The position numbers and the translations under genes were made by a program. A stretch of DNA of 64,000 nt, from positions 3,162,001 to 3,226,000 of the forward strand of contig NZ_JAAQTL010000001.1 of assembly GCF_011742875.1 (NCBI RefSeq). Direction: 5' to 3'. Position 1 is the first letter of the stretch. Each line of letters starts with the position of its first letter. This stretch comes from Luteibacter yeojuensis. Lineage in GTDB: Bacteria; Pseudomonadota; Gammaproteobacteria; Xanthomonadales; Rhodanobacteraceae. The notes below the pieces were generated by a model. It saw nothing but the letters and a program-made list of their open reading frames with translations. It had not been told where the DNA came from and made no database searches. Below are positions 1 to 13,500 of the stretch, piece by piece.

Positions 1-4
1 ACGC

Positions 5-2863
5 ATGCTCGGCAATACCTGGCGGCAACTGGCCGGGTCGGCATCGGGTGCCGTTCGCATGATCGACCAGAACATCGACGGCAGCCTCGGTCCGCTGCTC
101 GCCTTGCGCAACGTGGTCGACAGCGCGGACTCGGGCCCCCTCCACGCGCGGCTGGCCGAGGTGCAGGCGCGTCACCCCGAACTGGCCAGCATGGTGGCGC
201 TGGATGAGGACGGCGGGGTGATCGCATCGACCAGCGTGCCCCTGGCGAACTGGCGGAACAGCCTCGCGGCGCCACGTCACATGGCGCTGGGCGCGAGCGT
301 GCGTGTGCTCGTGGCCGACGCACAGGGATCGATCCCGGCAGGCGTGCGCATCCTCGTCGACTCCCGGGTGCCGCAACCCGCCGCGTTCGGAGCGGTCGTC
401 GACGCCGGGCGCGTGCGCGACGGCATGCGCCATTCGATGCTCGGCCTGACCGCGGTGATGAGCGCGTTCGCGCTGGACGGCCGTCCGCTCGCGAGCAATC
501 GCGACGACATCGCCACCCCATGGACGCTGCCATCGCCAGCCCCGGGCGCGTCCGGCGGCTACGACGATGGCGACAGGCTGTACGCCTGGCTTGCCTCGGA
601 GCGCTACCCTTACGTGGTGCTGGTGAGCCTGGACCGCGCCGGTACCTATGCCGAGTGGATGCGCCAGGCCCGCCCCTCGGTGCTGGCGACGCTGGCGCTC
701 GTGATCTTCCTCAACGGCTTCGCCGCGCTGTTCGACCGGGCATACCGAAGGCAGACCCGGCTCGTGGACGCGTTGTCGCGAAGCACGCGGCACCTGGGCG
801 ACGTGCAGCGCACGGGACACATCGGCCTGTGGGAAGCCGACCTCGCGGAGCGGACCATCGCCTGGTCCGGGCAGGTCCACGAAATCACCGGCCTGCCCCC
901 GGGCCGGGTGACCGGCCGCCAGGGCACCTATTACAGGCTCGTGCACGAGGACGATCAGCCGGCGGTGGCGACGTGGTTCGCATCGTTCTCGCGCGGCGAC
1001 GGACCCTACGAGTGCGAGCACCGCCTGCGTCGTCCGGACGGGCGGGAGGTTCGGGTAAACCTGCGCGCCGCGCGGATCACCAACGAGGAAGGTCATTCGA
1101 TCCTCGCCGGCACGATCAGCGAGATCACGGCACTGCACGAAACCCGGCAGCGTCTGCAGGACACGGACCGCGACCTTGCCGCCAGCGAAGCCGCGTATCG
1201 CCAGCTGCTGGCACGCATGCCCCTGCCGCTGGTGATCGTTCGCGACGATCGCATCGAGTACGCCAACCTCCTCGCCGAGGAACGCCTCGGCGACGGGAGG
1301 TCGACCCTGGTCGGCCGGCAGGCGGGCGATTTCCTGGATGCGGACGCGCTCGAGGTCACGCGGCGCGGCACGCCCGAGGGCACCAGCGTCGCCGCGTGGA
1401 TCGAACCGGGCCGCGGGATGCCGTTCGAGGCCGAACTCGCGCTCTCCGATTACCGCGATTCCCGCGGTCGCGGCACCTTGGTGATCGTCCGCGACGTGAC
1501 CGAGCAACGCCGTTACGAGGAACGCCTCAACCACCAGGCCAGGCACGACGAACTCACCGGTCTGCCGAACCGTCGCGCCTTGCGCGAAACGCTGGATGCG
1601 ATGGTCGCGCAGAGCGTGCGCGACGGTTCGGGCCTGATGGTGGTGTTCGTCGATCTGGATCACTTCAAGGTCATCAACGACGCGCTCGGCCACGCCCTCG
1701 GCGACCAGGTGCTGCGCGATGTCACCTTGCGCCTGGGCGATGCCCTCGACGGCGAGGGACAGGTCGGGCGATTCGGCGGCGACGAATTCGTGGCGGTGCT
1801 GCCGTTTACCTGCTCCCCCGCGAAGGCGATCGACGTCCTGCCGCGCATCCAGCGCGCCATCGAGGAGCCGCTGGAAGTGGCCGGGACGTTGCAGCGACTG
1901 AAGTGCAGCATCGGCGTCGCCTTCGCCACGCGCGACGGGGCCGACGCGGACACGCTGATCCGCAATGCCGATACGGCGATGTACGATGCCAAGCGTTCGG
2001 GGCGGCACACATGGAAATGCTATTCGGCCGAAATGCACGCCACGGCGATGGCGCGGCTCACCGTGCTCACCCGTCTCTCGGGTTCCAACCTCGACAACGA
2101 ACTCGCGCTCGCATGGCAGACCCAGCATGCGGGCGCCGACGGCGCGACGATCGGTGCGGAAGCCCTGCTGCGCTGGCCGTCGGCACCCGGCGACCTCGGC
2201 AGCAACGACCGCCTCATTCCCCTGCTGGAGGAGACCGGCGCGATCGTGCAGATCGGCCAGTGGGTGCTGCGCGAGGCCTGCCGGCAGCAGCGCCTCGTGC
2301 TCGACACCATCGGGCATGGCTGCCGCCTGTCGGTGAACGTGTCGGCGCAGCAACTGGTGCATACCGACCTCGTGGCCGACGTGCGCCAGGCGCTGGCCGA
2401 GACGGGCGCCAGCGCCTCCGCGCTGGAACTGGAACTGACGGAAAGCGCCTTCATGCACGAGCCCGAGCGGGCGATACGCACCTTGCACGAGCTGCGTGCG
2501 ATGGGCGTCAGCATCGCGCTGGACGACTTCGGCACCGGCTATTCGAACCTCACCTACCTCTCGCGCCTGCCGCTGGACAAGATCAAGATCGACCGCCACT
2601 TCACCTGCACCCTGCTGCAGGACGACGTGGACACGTCCATCTGCCGTTCGATCATCTTCCTCGCACGCAGCCTGAACCTGGAAGCGGTGGCCGAGGGGGT
2701 GGAAACCGACCGCCAGCGCAGCTGGCTGCTGGACGCCGGCTGCAGCGCCATGCAGGGCTATTTCTTCTCGCGCCCGGTGCCGGTCGAGGAAGTGCGGCAC
2801 GTGCGGCGCGTGCCACCAGCCGCGCCCACGGATCAGTCTTCTGTCCTCTGGGAGCCCTTGTAG
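5..2863 (+). CDS. PAS-GGDEF-EAL cyclic-di-GMP signalling protein (5' end outside window)
   Basis: Makes and/or degrades cyclic-di-GMP at the inner membrane. The first ~220 residues look like an extracytoplasmic sensor. One membrane segment follows at about residues 224-242, then two PAS-like domains (about 265-380 and 395-505), a GGDEF domain with intact GRFGGDEF near residue 589, and an EAL domain with EALLRW near 719. The EAL domain keeps the DDFGTGYSNL and EGVET motifs, so both catalytic modules look intact. Such sensors normally have an N-terminal membrane helix before the periplasmic domain. None is visible and the frame is open to the window edge, so the ATG at position 5 is probably internal. 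The TAG stop is the first three bases of the downstream palindrome. The ligand cannot be read. Confidence 0.9.
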   Translation: MLGNTWRQLAGSASGAVRMIDQNIDGSLGPLLALRNVVDSADSGPLHARLAEVQARHPELASMVALDEDGGVIASTSVPLANWRNSLAAPRHMALGASVRVLVADAQGSIPAGVRILVDSRVPQPAAFGAVVDAGRVRDGMRHSMLGLTAVMSAFALDGRPLASNRDDIATPWTLPSPAPGASGGYDDGDRLYAWLASERYPYVVLVSLDRAGTYAEWMRQARPSVLATLALVIFLNGFAALFDRAYRRQTRLVDALSRSTRHLGDVQRTGHIGLWEADLAERTIAWSGQVHEITGLPPGRVTGRQGTYYRLVHEDDQPAVATWFASFSRGDGPYECEHRLRRPDGREVRVNLRAARITNEEGHSILAGTISEITALHETRQRLQDTDRDLAASEAAYRQLLARMPLPLVIVRDDRIEYANLLAEERLGDGRSTLVGRQAGDFLDADALEVTRRGTPEGTSVAAWIEPGRGMPFEAELALSDYRDSRGRGTLVIVRDVTEQRRYEERLNHQARHDELTGLPNRRALRETLDAMVAQSVRDGSGLMVVFVDLDHFKVINDALGHALGDQVLRDVTLRLGDALDGEGQVGRFGGDEFVAVLPFTCSPAKAIDVLPRIQRAIEEPLEVAGTLQRLKCSIGVAFATRDGADADTLIRNADTAMYDAKRSGRHTWKCYSAEMHATAMARLTVLTRLSGSNLDNELALAWQTQHAGADGATIGAEALLRWPSAPGDLGSNDRLIPLLEETGAIVQIGQWVLREACRQQRLVLDTIGHGCRLSVNVSAQQLVHTDLVADVRQALAETGASASALELELTESAFMHEPERAIRTLHELRAMGVSIALDDFGTGYSNLTYLSRLPLDKIKIDRHFTCTLLQDDVDTSICRSIIFLARSLNLEAVAEGVETDRQRSWLLDAGCSAMQGYFFSRPVPVEEVRHVRRVPPAAPTDQSSVLWEPL

Positions 2864-2941
2864 GAGCCGCTATGGCGGCGAGAAGCCAATGGAGCGACGA
2901 AGCGGTGAGGTCGGTCCCTTCGCCGCTATGGCGGCTCCTAC
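2861..2941. repeat. REP-like intergenic palindrome
   Basis: Outer arms TAGGAGCCGCTATGGCGGCGAG and its inverse enclose a variable ~35-base middle. The left TAG is the stop codon of the GGDEF/EAL gene. This is one copy of the family found throughout the window. Confidence 0.85.
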
Positions 2942-3064
2942 CGAGGAGGCTCCGCGGTCGTTCACCGGGCGACCCAATCCGTTCGCCGGAAGGCGATTTA
3001 TCCCAAGGCACCGCAGTCCTACATTGGAATCATGGCACCAGGCCATCGTCCCCGAGTGATCCCC

Positions 3065-3850
3065 ATGTACCGTGCCCCCGCCATCTTCGTCTCCCACGGC
3101 GCGCCCACCTTCGCGCTGGAGCCGGGCCTGCTCGGGTCCCGCCTCACCGCGCTGGGCGAGCGTCTCGCCGCCGCGACCGCCATCGTCGTCGTCTCCCCGC
3201 ACTGGCAGACCTGCGGCATCCGCGTCACCGGCGCGGCGTGGCCGCCGACGATCCACGACTTCGGTGGTTTTCCGCCGCCGCTCTACAGCCTTACCTACCC
3301 GGCGCCAGGCTCGGCCAGCCTCGCCGCCGAAACCGCTTCGCTGCTGATCGATGGCGGCCTCGTCGCGACGGTGGATTCCGAACGCGGCTACGACCACGGT
3401 GCGTGGGTGCCGTTGCGCTACCTGCGTCCCGAGGCCGACACGCCGGTGATCCAGGTCTCGATGCCGCACAACCTCGATACCGCCGGTGCCCTGCGACTCG
3501 GGAAGACTCTGGCACCGCTGCGCGATCGCGGCGTCGCCGTCGTCGGTTCGGGTAGCCTGACGCACAATCTCTACGAGGTGCGCCGCGGCGGCGAAACCGC
3601 GGTGTATGCGAAGGAATTCGCCGCCTGGAGCCGGAAGGCCGTGCTGGCCGGCGATGTCCAGGCCTTGCTGGATTACCGCCAGGTGGCGCCGAGCGCCTTG
3701 CGCGCGCATCCCACCGAGGAACATTACCTGCCGCTGCTGGTGGCCCTGGGTGCGGCCGGCGGCGACACGGCGGTGGCGATCGATGGCGGCATCACCTACG
3801 GGGTGCTCTCGATGGATTCGTACGCCTGGGGTGTCCCGGGACCGGCCTGA
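3065..3850 (+). CDS. LigB-type aromatic ring-opening dioxygenase (YgiD/DODA-like)
   Basis: A 261-residue protein of the class III extradiol dioxygenase LigB superfamily, closest in layout to bacterial 4,5-DOPA dioxygenase YgiD. These are small cytoplasmic enzymes that bind a divalent metal and cleave catechols. Visible family marks are SHGAPT at the N-terminus, VVVSPHW with a candidate metal-binding His, a YDHGAW motif, VQVSMPH, and a GSGSLTHNL segment. The ATG at 3065 is chosen because similarity begins at MYRAPAIFVSHGAP; an earlier in-frame ATG at 3032 would only add an arginine/proline-rich tail. The natural substrate is unknown; many relatives are annotated only as dioxygenases. It stands alone, with palindromic DNA upstream and an independent promoter downstream. 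Confidence 0.85.
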   Translation: MYRAPAIFVSHGAPTFALEPGLLGSRLTALGERLAAATAIVVVSPHWQTCGIRVTGAAWPPTIHDFGGFPPPLYSLTYPAPGSASLAAETASLLIDGGLVATVDSERGYDHGAWVPLRYLRPEADTPVIQVSMPHNLDTAGALRLGKTLAPLRDRGVAVVGSGSLTHNLYEVRRGGETAVYAKEFAAWSRKAVLAGDVQALLDYRQVAPSALRAHPTEEHYLPLLVALGAAGGDTAVAIDGGITYGVLSMDSYAWGVPGPA

Positions 3851-3886
3851 TCGGCCCCAGGGAAATCGAATTTCACCCGGAAAGTA

Positions 3887-3915
3887 TTGATCGACAAATT
3901 TAATCCGGGTATTAT
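3887..3915 (+). promoter_or_regulatory. Sigma-70-like promoter of the DUF2239 gene
   Basis: TTGATC, a 17-base spacer, then TATTAT, which is a near-consensus arrangement in an AT-rich patch. The implied transcription start falls about 20 bases before the ATG at 3941, so the longer reading frame starting at 3887 cannot be fully transcribed from it. Confidence 0.7.
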
Positions 3916-3940
3916 TTGGCGACCGATCCGGAGCCGTCCC

Positions 3941-4495
3941 ATGTCCACCTACACCGCCTTCCACGCCCAGACCCGCCTCGCCGCCGGCTCGCTCAGCGCG
4001 GTCGCCGAGCGCTGCAAGGCTTTCCTCGACACCGATCCCGGTGCCGCCATTCTCGTTTACGACGACGGCACGGGCCGCCCGGTCGATATCGATTACCGGG
4101 GCAGCACGCACGACGTGCTGGCCCGGTTGGCTCCTTCCCCCGAGCCGACGACGAAGCGTGGGCCCGGCCGGCCGAAGCTCGGCGTCGTCGCACGCGAGGT
4201 CACCCTGCTGCCGCGTCACTGGGATTGGCTGGCCAGCCAGCCCGGCGGCGCCTCCGTGGCGCTGCGACGGCTGGTCGAGGCGGCGAGTCGCGACAATGCC
4301 TCCGCCGACCGCACCCGCCAGGCGCGCGAAGCGGTCGACCGCGTGATGCTGGCGCTGGGCGGCAACCTGCCCGGTTACGAGGAAGCCTCGCGCGCGTTTC
4401 ATCGGGGCGAGCGCGAGCGGTTCGAGTCGCTGATCGACGGATGGCCCGCCGACATACGCGATTACGTTCGCACCCTGGCGGCACCCGCGCTGTAG
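3941..4495 (+). CDS. DUF2239 family protein
   Basis: A 184-residue protein recognised by its family signature: an N-terminal YTAF segment, AAILVYDDGTGRPVDIDYRG, and the very conserved GRPKLGVVAREVTLLPRHWDWL followed by QPGGASVALRRLV. The middle part reads as a helical, DNA-mimic-like or regulatory fold, but no biochemical function is established for the family. The start is the ATG at 3941 because a near-consensus promoter lies between it and the alternative ATG at 3887. The TAG stop coincides with the first bases of the next palindromic element. It is monocistronic: the next gene is on the opposite strand. Confidence 0.85.
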   Translation: MSTYTAFHAQTRLAAGSLSAVAERCKAFLDTDPGAAILVYDDGTGRPVDIDYRGSTHDVLARLAPSPEPTTKRGPGRPKLGVVAREVTLLPRHWDWLASQPGGASVALRRLVEAASRDNASADRTRQAREAVDRVMLALGGNLPGYEEASRAFHRGERERFESLIDGWPADIRDYVRTLAAPAL

Positions 4496-4568
4496 GAGCC
4501 GCTATAGCGGCGAGGTCACTCTGGCGGCACGGTCGCGAGGTTTCCTCGCCGCCATGGCGGCTCCCGCA
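4493..4568. repeat. REP-like intergenic palindrome
   Basis: TAGGAGCCGCTATAGCGGCG on the left and CGCCGCCATGGCGGCTCC on the right surround a ~35-base middle. It sits between convergent genes and supplies the stop codon of the DUF2239 gene. Confidence 0.85.
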
Positions 4569-4578
4569 GACCCAGGGA

Positions 4579-7767
<3,189 letters not shown>

Positions 7768-7895
7768 GGCACTTCCTGTGTGGGCGGAGCCCACACTCCG
7801 CGCCCGCGAACTTTATGACTTCCTGCCGGATTCGTCGCGTGTGCCTTTAGTACGGACCGTGCCGTTAGGCATGGGTTTCCGCCCCCATATCCTCT

Positions 7896-7979
7896 GTAGG
7901 AGCCGCTATAGCGGCGAGGGAACCGCCCTCACGGCCTCGCCGCTCCGTTGGCCTCTCGCCGCTATAGCGGCTCCTACAG
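7896..7979. repeat. REP-like intergenic palindrome
   Basis: Perfect outer arms of the TAGGAGCCGCTATAGCGGCG type in inverted orientation, with CTCGCCGCTCCGTTGGCCTC in the middle. It lies between the RND gene start and the 3' end of btuB, so it could serve as a transcription barrier for btuB. Confidence 0.85.
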
Positions 7980-8000
7980 GAGGCATGGCATCCGTCAGGC

Positions 8001-9881
8001 TTAACGCATCGGCGAATAGCGCAGCGTCAGGTAACAGGTGCGGCCGAGCTGGTTGTAGTAGGCCGCTGTCTCGTAGCGTTTGTCCGCCACGTTCGCCACG
8101 CGCGCCTGCACGCTCCAGTCCGCGTCGACGTGCCAGGTTACGCGTAGGTCGGCGGTGGCGTAGCCGCCCAGCCGGCGCGTGTTGGCCGCATCGTCGTAGC
8201 TGTAGCCCGCCGCATTCATCGAGCCGCCGAGGGTGAACGCGCCAAGGTCCTTGTCGATGTCGACGCGCCCGATGCGCCGCGGGCGGCGGGCCAGCAGGTT
8301 GTCCTTCTGCGCACCGGTGTCGCGGTTCTCCGGCTGCTGGAAGGTGAGGTAGCCGCGAAGGTGCCAGCCGTCCACGTCCGCGCCGGCCTGTCCCTCCAGG
8401 CCACGGATCCGCGCCTTGCTGACGTTGATCGGAAGGAAGTTGGCATCGAAGCCGATCAGGTCGTCGACCTCGGTGGTATAGGCACTCACCGCCCAGCTCC
8501 AGACGCCCGGGCGCGCGGAAAGACCCAGCTCCGCCGTCCGCGATCTCTCCGGATCGAGGTTCACGGGCGCGCCGTACGGATAGAACTCGTCGTTGAAGGT
8601 GGGTGCGTGGAAGGCCGTGCCATAGGACGCGGTGACCTTCATGCCGTTGCCGAAGCGGAACCCGTAGGCCGCCGAGCCGGTGGTGTGGTTGCCGAACTGT
8701 GTGTTGTGCTCATGGCGTGCCGACAGTTCCAGTTCGTGCGGACCGTAGACGCCACGATACAGGGCGAACGCGCCGGTGTTGTTCCGCGAATCGGCCAGGT
8801 AAGCGGTGTCGCTCTCCAGTTTCTCCTGCTGGTAGTCGACGCCCGCGGTGAGCACCTGGTTCGCCGCCAGCGTGAAGTCGTTCTGCCAGGAAGCCTGGTT
8901 GCGCTTCGAATAGAGGTAGCCGACGCGTGCCCTGTCGACGCCGTAGTTCACCGCATCGAGGGTCTTGTCCGGGCCGTCGAGGTAATTGTCGGCGCGGTCC
9001 TGGTTCTGGCCCACGGAGAGCGACATGCGCCAGCCTGTCGTCGCATCGAAGGCGAGCTTCGCGCCCGCTACCTGCTGCGAACGGCGGGTGACGTTCTGGA
9101 AATCGCCGTCGTAGTCGATGTCGCCCTTGCTGCGCAGCCAGCTGCCGGTCAGCTCGGTGCCGTCGTCCCAGCGATACCCGCCGGAGAGCGCGCCGTTGTA
9201 GGTGCGGTACGCGTCGCGATCCGGCTCGTCGGTGAAGCAGCCGGCGAACGCCGCGGCGGCGCCGACGCGGCAGGCATTGATGCCCGAGGTGTACTGGCCG
9301 CCGAGGCTCGCGTTGTACCAGCCGTGCGTCGTGCCGCCGGAGAGCCCGGCCTGGCCGGCGGCATAGCCGTGGCTGCCGCCGGTGAGCGAAAACGTGGGCG
9401 CCGGAGCCTGCCCCATGTCCCCATGGCGGGTGAATATCTGGATGACGCCGCCGATCGCGTCGGACCCGTACACCGCGGAGCGCGGACCCCGCACGACCTC
9501 GATCCGGTCGATCTGTTCGACGGGGAGCTGCTCGTAGGCGGGAAGCCCGGCGCCGACCGTCCCCACGCGGACACCGTCGACGAGCACGAGGGTGTGCGAG
9601 GAGTTCGTGCCGCGCATGAACAGCGAGGTCTGCTGGCCGAGCCCGCCGGTGCTGGACAGCGCGACGCCAGGCAGGCCGGCAAGAAGGTCCTGCACGTCGA
9701 GCGGCTGCAGGCGCTCGATGTCCTCGCGCGCGATCACCGTGACCGGGGCAAGCACCTCGTCCAGTGGCGTGGCGAAACGACTGGCGGTCACCACGACGGG
9801 ATCGAGGCGGTCGGGCACGTCGGCCGCGTGGGCCGTGGCGATGGTCGACAGCAGGGCCGTCGCAAGCAGGGTCTTCCTCAT
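8001..9881 (-). CDS. btuB: TonB-dependent vitamin B12 receptor BtuB
   Basis: An outer-membrane cobalamin importer of 626 residues, close to the usual ~610. A signal peptide ending TAHA (residues 1-19) is followed by the TonB box DPVVVTASR, a plug domain (VLVDGVRVGT, RIEVVRGPRSAVYGSDAIGGVI) and a beta-barrel ending in an aromatic strand. The ATG at 9881 has AGGA and GGTGAG just upstream and starts the signal peptide; the frame stays open to 10016, but that extension has no secretion signal. A cobalamin riboswitch lies about 160 bases upstream on the same strand, which fixes the substrate call. No other cobalamin transport or synthesis genes are next to it. Confidence 0.93.
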   Translation of the reverse strand: MRKTLLATALLSTIATAHAADVPDRLDPVVVTASRFATPLDEVLAPVTVIAREDIERLQPLDVQDLLAGLPGVALSSTGGLGQQTSLFMRGTNSSHTLVLVDGVRVGTVGAGLPAYEQLPVEQIDRIEVVRGPRSAVYGSDAIGGVIQIFTRHGDMGQAPAPTFSLTGGSHGYAAGQAGLSGGTTHGWYNASLGGQYTSGINACRVGAAAAFAGCFTDEPDRDAYRTYNGALSGGYRWDDGTELTGSWLRSKGDIDYDGDFQNVTRRSQQVAGAKLAFDATTGWRMSLSVGQNQDRADNYLDGPDKTLDAVNYGVDRARVGYLYSKRNQASWQNDFTLAANQVLTAGVDYQQEKLESDTAYLADSRNNTGAFALYRGVYGPHELELSARHEHNTQFGNHTTGSAAYGFRFGNGMKVTASYGTAFHAPTFNDEFYPYGAPVNLDPERSRTAELGLSARPGVWSWAVSAYTTEVDDLIGFDANFLPINVSKARIRGLEGQAGADVDGWHLRGYLTFQQPENRDTGAQKDNLLARRPRRIGRVDIDKDLGAFTLGGSMNAAGYSYDDAANTRRLGGYATADLRVTWHVDADWSVQARVANVADKRYETAAYYNQLGRTCYLTLRYSPMR

Positions 9882-10040
9882 CTCACCGATTTCCTGGACC
9901 GCCACCGCGGCCGTTGCACGGGGCCGACGAGGAGGACAGGCGAACGGCGAACGGGAAGGGGCCCGGAAGCTGTCCGGATCCGCCCTCCGCGAATCGACCG
10001 AAACAGGGACACCCACCCCAAGGCGGGGCGGGCGGTCATC

Positions 10041-10245
10041 GGGCCGGTCTCCGGACTCGCGCCAGCCATCGCCGATGGCTGCTCCGGTGCCTTCCCGCTT
10101 TCGCAGTGGCTTACGACCGGAGCCGCAGGAAAGCGTGGAAGCCCTCCCGATTGACGCATACCGTTGCGGGGGCAGTGCCGGCCTTGCCTAGGAACTGGCG
10201 CACCGGCTTCCCGTTTCAGCCCCCGAAAACGCTTTCGAGGGCCAC
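10041..10245 (-). promoter_or_regulatory. Cobalamin (AdoCbl) riboswitch upstream of btuB
   Basis: Read on the minus strand, the conserved core elements occur in order: GAAACGGGAAGCCGGTGCG, then ACTGCCCCCGCAACGGT, GTAAGCCACTG, and the B12 box GAGTCCGGAGACCGGCC at the 3' edge. Binding of adenosylcobalamin normally represses btuB by sequestering the ribosome site or terminating transcription. The ~160 bases between aptamer and ATG would hold the expression platform. I see no T-run terminator there, so translational control is more likely. Confidence 0.93.
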
Positions 10246-10317
10246 CCGAACGTGCGGGATGCTACTCCGCAAGTCCCTGTCTGTCACGGAATTTTCACAA
10301 AAAACCTTAACGGGCCC

Positions 10318-10347
10318 TTGACGATCGCGAAATAATTCGATTACAAG
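10318..10347 (+). promoter_or_regulatory. Possible promoter for the Oar-like receptor
   Basis: TTGACG with an 18-base spacer to TACAAG, in an AT-rich patch between the riboswitch and the plus-strand receptor. It would leave a ~165-base leader. The remaining 10348-10518 stretch is GC-rich with no recognisable gene. The -10 match is only moderate. Confidence 0.4.
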
Positions 10348-10518
10348 CTTAGGAGATTGCCGTCATGGGGCGAGATCTTTCGCCACGGGGGCGTGTCCGT
10401 GAACCACCACATCCTGGGGAGGATGGGCGGAGCGGGCACGACGACGGTCATCGCGAACAGAAGTCCCGGTCCCATCATGGCGACGGGCTTCCTTGCTGTT
10501 TATTCGGGGAGACAACAC

Positions 10519-13500
10519 ATGCAACGTTCCACCCGCCGCAATGGCGTCATTCGCCGCTCCACCCTGTGCACCGCGCTCGCCCTTTGTTTTGCCAGCGGCG
10601 CCGTGCTCGCCCAGTCCAATGCTTCCGGTGTCGTGTTCGGCCGTGTCGCACAGCCTGAAGGCGCCGTCGTCCACCTGCAGAACCTCGACACCGGCCTGAC
10701 CCGCGACGTCAGCGTCGACGCCGATGGCCGTTACCGCGCCAGCTCCATGCCGGTCGGTCGCTACAAGGTCTCCGTCGAGCGCGGCGGCCAGGTCGCCGAA
10801 ACCCGCGACAATGTCCAGGTGACCCTGGGCGGCGGCGTGGACGTGTCCTTCGCGGGCGCCGCCGCCACCGCCGAGGCGCAGAACCTCGAAGGCGTGCAGG
10901 TTACCGGCAACGTGCTGCCCGCGATCGACGTGTCGCAGGTCGACTCGCGCACCGTCCTCACTTCCGAACAGCTGCAGAAGCTGCCGCTCGCCCGTGACGT
11001 GACCGCCGCCGCGCTGCTCGCGCCGGGCGTCATCTCCGGCGACAGCCGTTACGGCAACGTCGCTTCGTTCGGCGGTTCGTCGGCTTCGGAAAACCAGTAC
11101 TACATCAACGGCTACGCGGTCACCAACGCGCTGACCGGCCTGGGCTTCACCAGCCTGCCGTACGACGCGATCGACCAGCAGCAGATCTTCACCGGCGGCT
11201 ACGGCGCGGAATACGGCCGTTCGACCGGCGGCGTGATCAACATCGTCACCAAGCGCGGTGGTAACACCTGGAAGGGTGGCGTCGGCATGTACTTCCAGCC
11301 GTCGGCGCTGCGCCAGAATCCGCGCAACATCTACCGCACGAACGGCACGCTCTACCAAGACCGCTCGGACAACAAGAGCACCGACACGCAGTACACCGGT
11401 TACATCAGCGGTCCGCTGATCCAGGACAAGCTGTTCCTGTTCGCCGCGGGTGACTTCACCCGCTCCAACAGCCGGAACACCAGCGTGGTGACCGCGCCGC
11501 AGAGGACGTACCAGGAGCAGAAGGCCACCAAGTGGCTGGCCAAGATCGACTGGAACATCACGGACAACCACCTGCTGGAAGTCACCGGCCTCGGCGACAA
11601 GACCAACACCGACCGCAGCGTCTACAAGTACGATTACCCGAACGGTACCCGCGCCAATTACATCGGCACGGACAACCTGAAGAACTTCGACGCGGGCCCG
11701 GGCTCGGCGCCGGGCGGCGACGTCTACATCGCCAAGTACACGGGCTACATCACCGACGACCTGACGATCAACGCGCTGTACGGTCACAGCAAGACGGTGC
11801 ACGAGCGCAACCTCGCCTACGCGTCCAATCCGAACTGCCCGTGGATCACCGATAACCGTTCGGTCAGCACCCCGATCGTGGGTTGCAGCCTGGTCAACGG
11901 CACCGTTCTCGGCGATGGCGCGGAAGACAAGACGCATGGCTATCGCCTCGACGTCGAATACCGCATTGGCGACCACGACCTGCGCGTCGGCGTGGATAAC
12001 CAGACCCTCGAATCCTACGCGGGCAACGAGTACGAAGGCGGCTACCGCTGGGTGTACAAGGACGCCGGTACCGTGCCGAACCGTCCGGACATCGTGCCGC
12101 CCCCGGGTGCCGATTATTTCGTCGAAAAGCGTCTGTTCAAGACCGGCGCGGGCGTGAAGACCGAGCAGGAAGCGCAGTACATCGAAGACCACTGGCAGGT
12201 CACCGATCGCTGGATGGTGTACCTCGGCCTGCGTAACGAGCAGTTCAAGAACATCAACGGCAGTGGCGCCACCTACGTGAAGCAGCGTCACCAGCTGGCT
12301 CCGCGCCTGGGTGCCACCTGGGACGTGTTCGGCGATTCGACCTTCAAGATCTACGCGAACGCCGGCCGCTACCACCTCGCCATCCCGTCGAACGTCGCCA
12401 TCCGCGGCGCCTCGGCCTCCACGTACTACAGCGAGTACTACTCGTATACGGGCGTGGGCCCGAATGGCGAGCCGACGGGCACCACGCAGCTGGGTAGCCG
12501 CCGTTACCTCAACGGCGAGGACGGCACCCCGCTCGATCCGAAGACCGTGGCCGCACAGGGTATCGACGCCTACTACCAGGACGAGTACATCCTCGGTTTC
12601 GACAAGGCGATCAGCGACAACTGGAGCTTCGGCGCCAAGGCCACCTACCGCAAGCTGAAGAGCTCGATCGACGACTTCTGCGATTCGCGTCCGTTCGAGT
12701 CCTATGCCGAGCGCAACGGCATCGATATCACCAACGCCTCGCTGCCGGGCTGCTACCTGTTCAACCCGGGCAAGTCGAACACGTTCCTCGTGGACGTCGG
12801 TGGCGGCCAGTACGTGCCGTTCAAGCTGACGAAGGACGACTTCACCTCGCCTGCCGGCGTGAAGTTCCCGGACCTGAAGCGCAGCTACTACGCACTGGAC
12901 CTCTACCTCGAGCACCACTTCGCGGACGACTGGTACGGTCGCGTCGACTACACCTTCTCGCGCAGCTACGGTAACTCGGAAGGCCAGCTGAAGTCGGATA
13001 TCGGCCAGCTCGATCCGTCGGTGACCCAGGACTGGGACGCCCCCGAAATCATGCAGTACACGAACGGCCCGCTGCCGAACGACCGCACGCACCAGCTGAA
13101 GGCGTACGGTTACTGGCAGGCTTCGCCCGAGTGGCTGATCGGCGGCAACCTGTCGATCGCCACCGGTCGTCCGAAGAACTGCATCGGTGTCGACCCGGTC
13201 GATGCGATCGACTACGGTGCCTCGTACTTCGAGTGCGGCCTGAAGCCGGCGCCGCGCGGTTCGAAGGGCCGCCTGCCGTATACCTGGAACCTCGACCTGA
13301 ACGCCGAGTACCGTCCGATGTGGGCCGGCGAGAAGCAGCCGCTCGCCTTCACCGCGACGATCTTCAACGTCGCCGGCAAGCAGCGCACGGTGGCACAGGT
13401 CGACGTGGGCGAGACGGGCGAGATCGATACGGACACCGGCCTGCCCGTGCAGAGCATCAACTACAAGCGTCCCATCGCGTACCAGAACCCGCGCTACGTC

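Noticed and set aside
7768-7794. Upstream GTG at 7794 as the start of the RND permease
   Set aside because: The AGGAAG ribosome site lies between it and the GTG at 7767, and the family N-terminus begins at the latter.
9882-10016. Longer btuB starting at 10016
   Set aside because: The added residues are proline/arginine-rich and would bury the signal peptide; the ATG at 9881 has a ribosome site.
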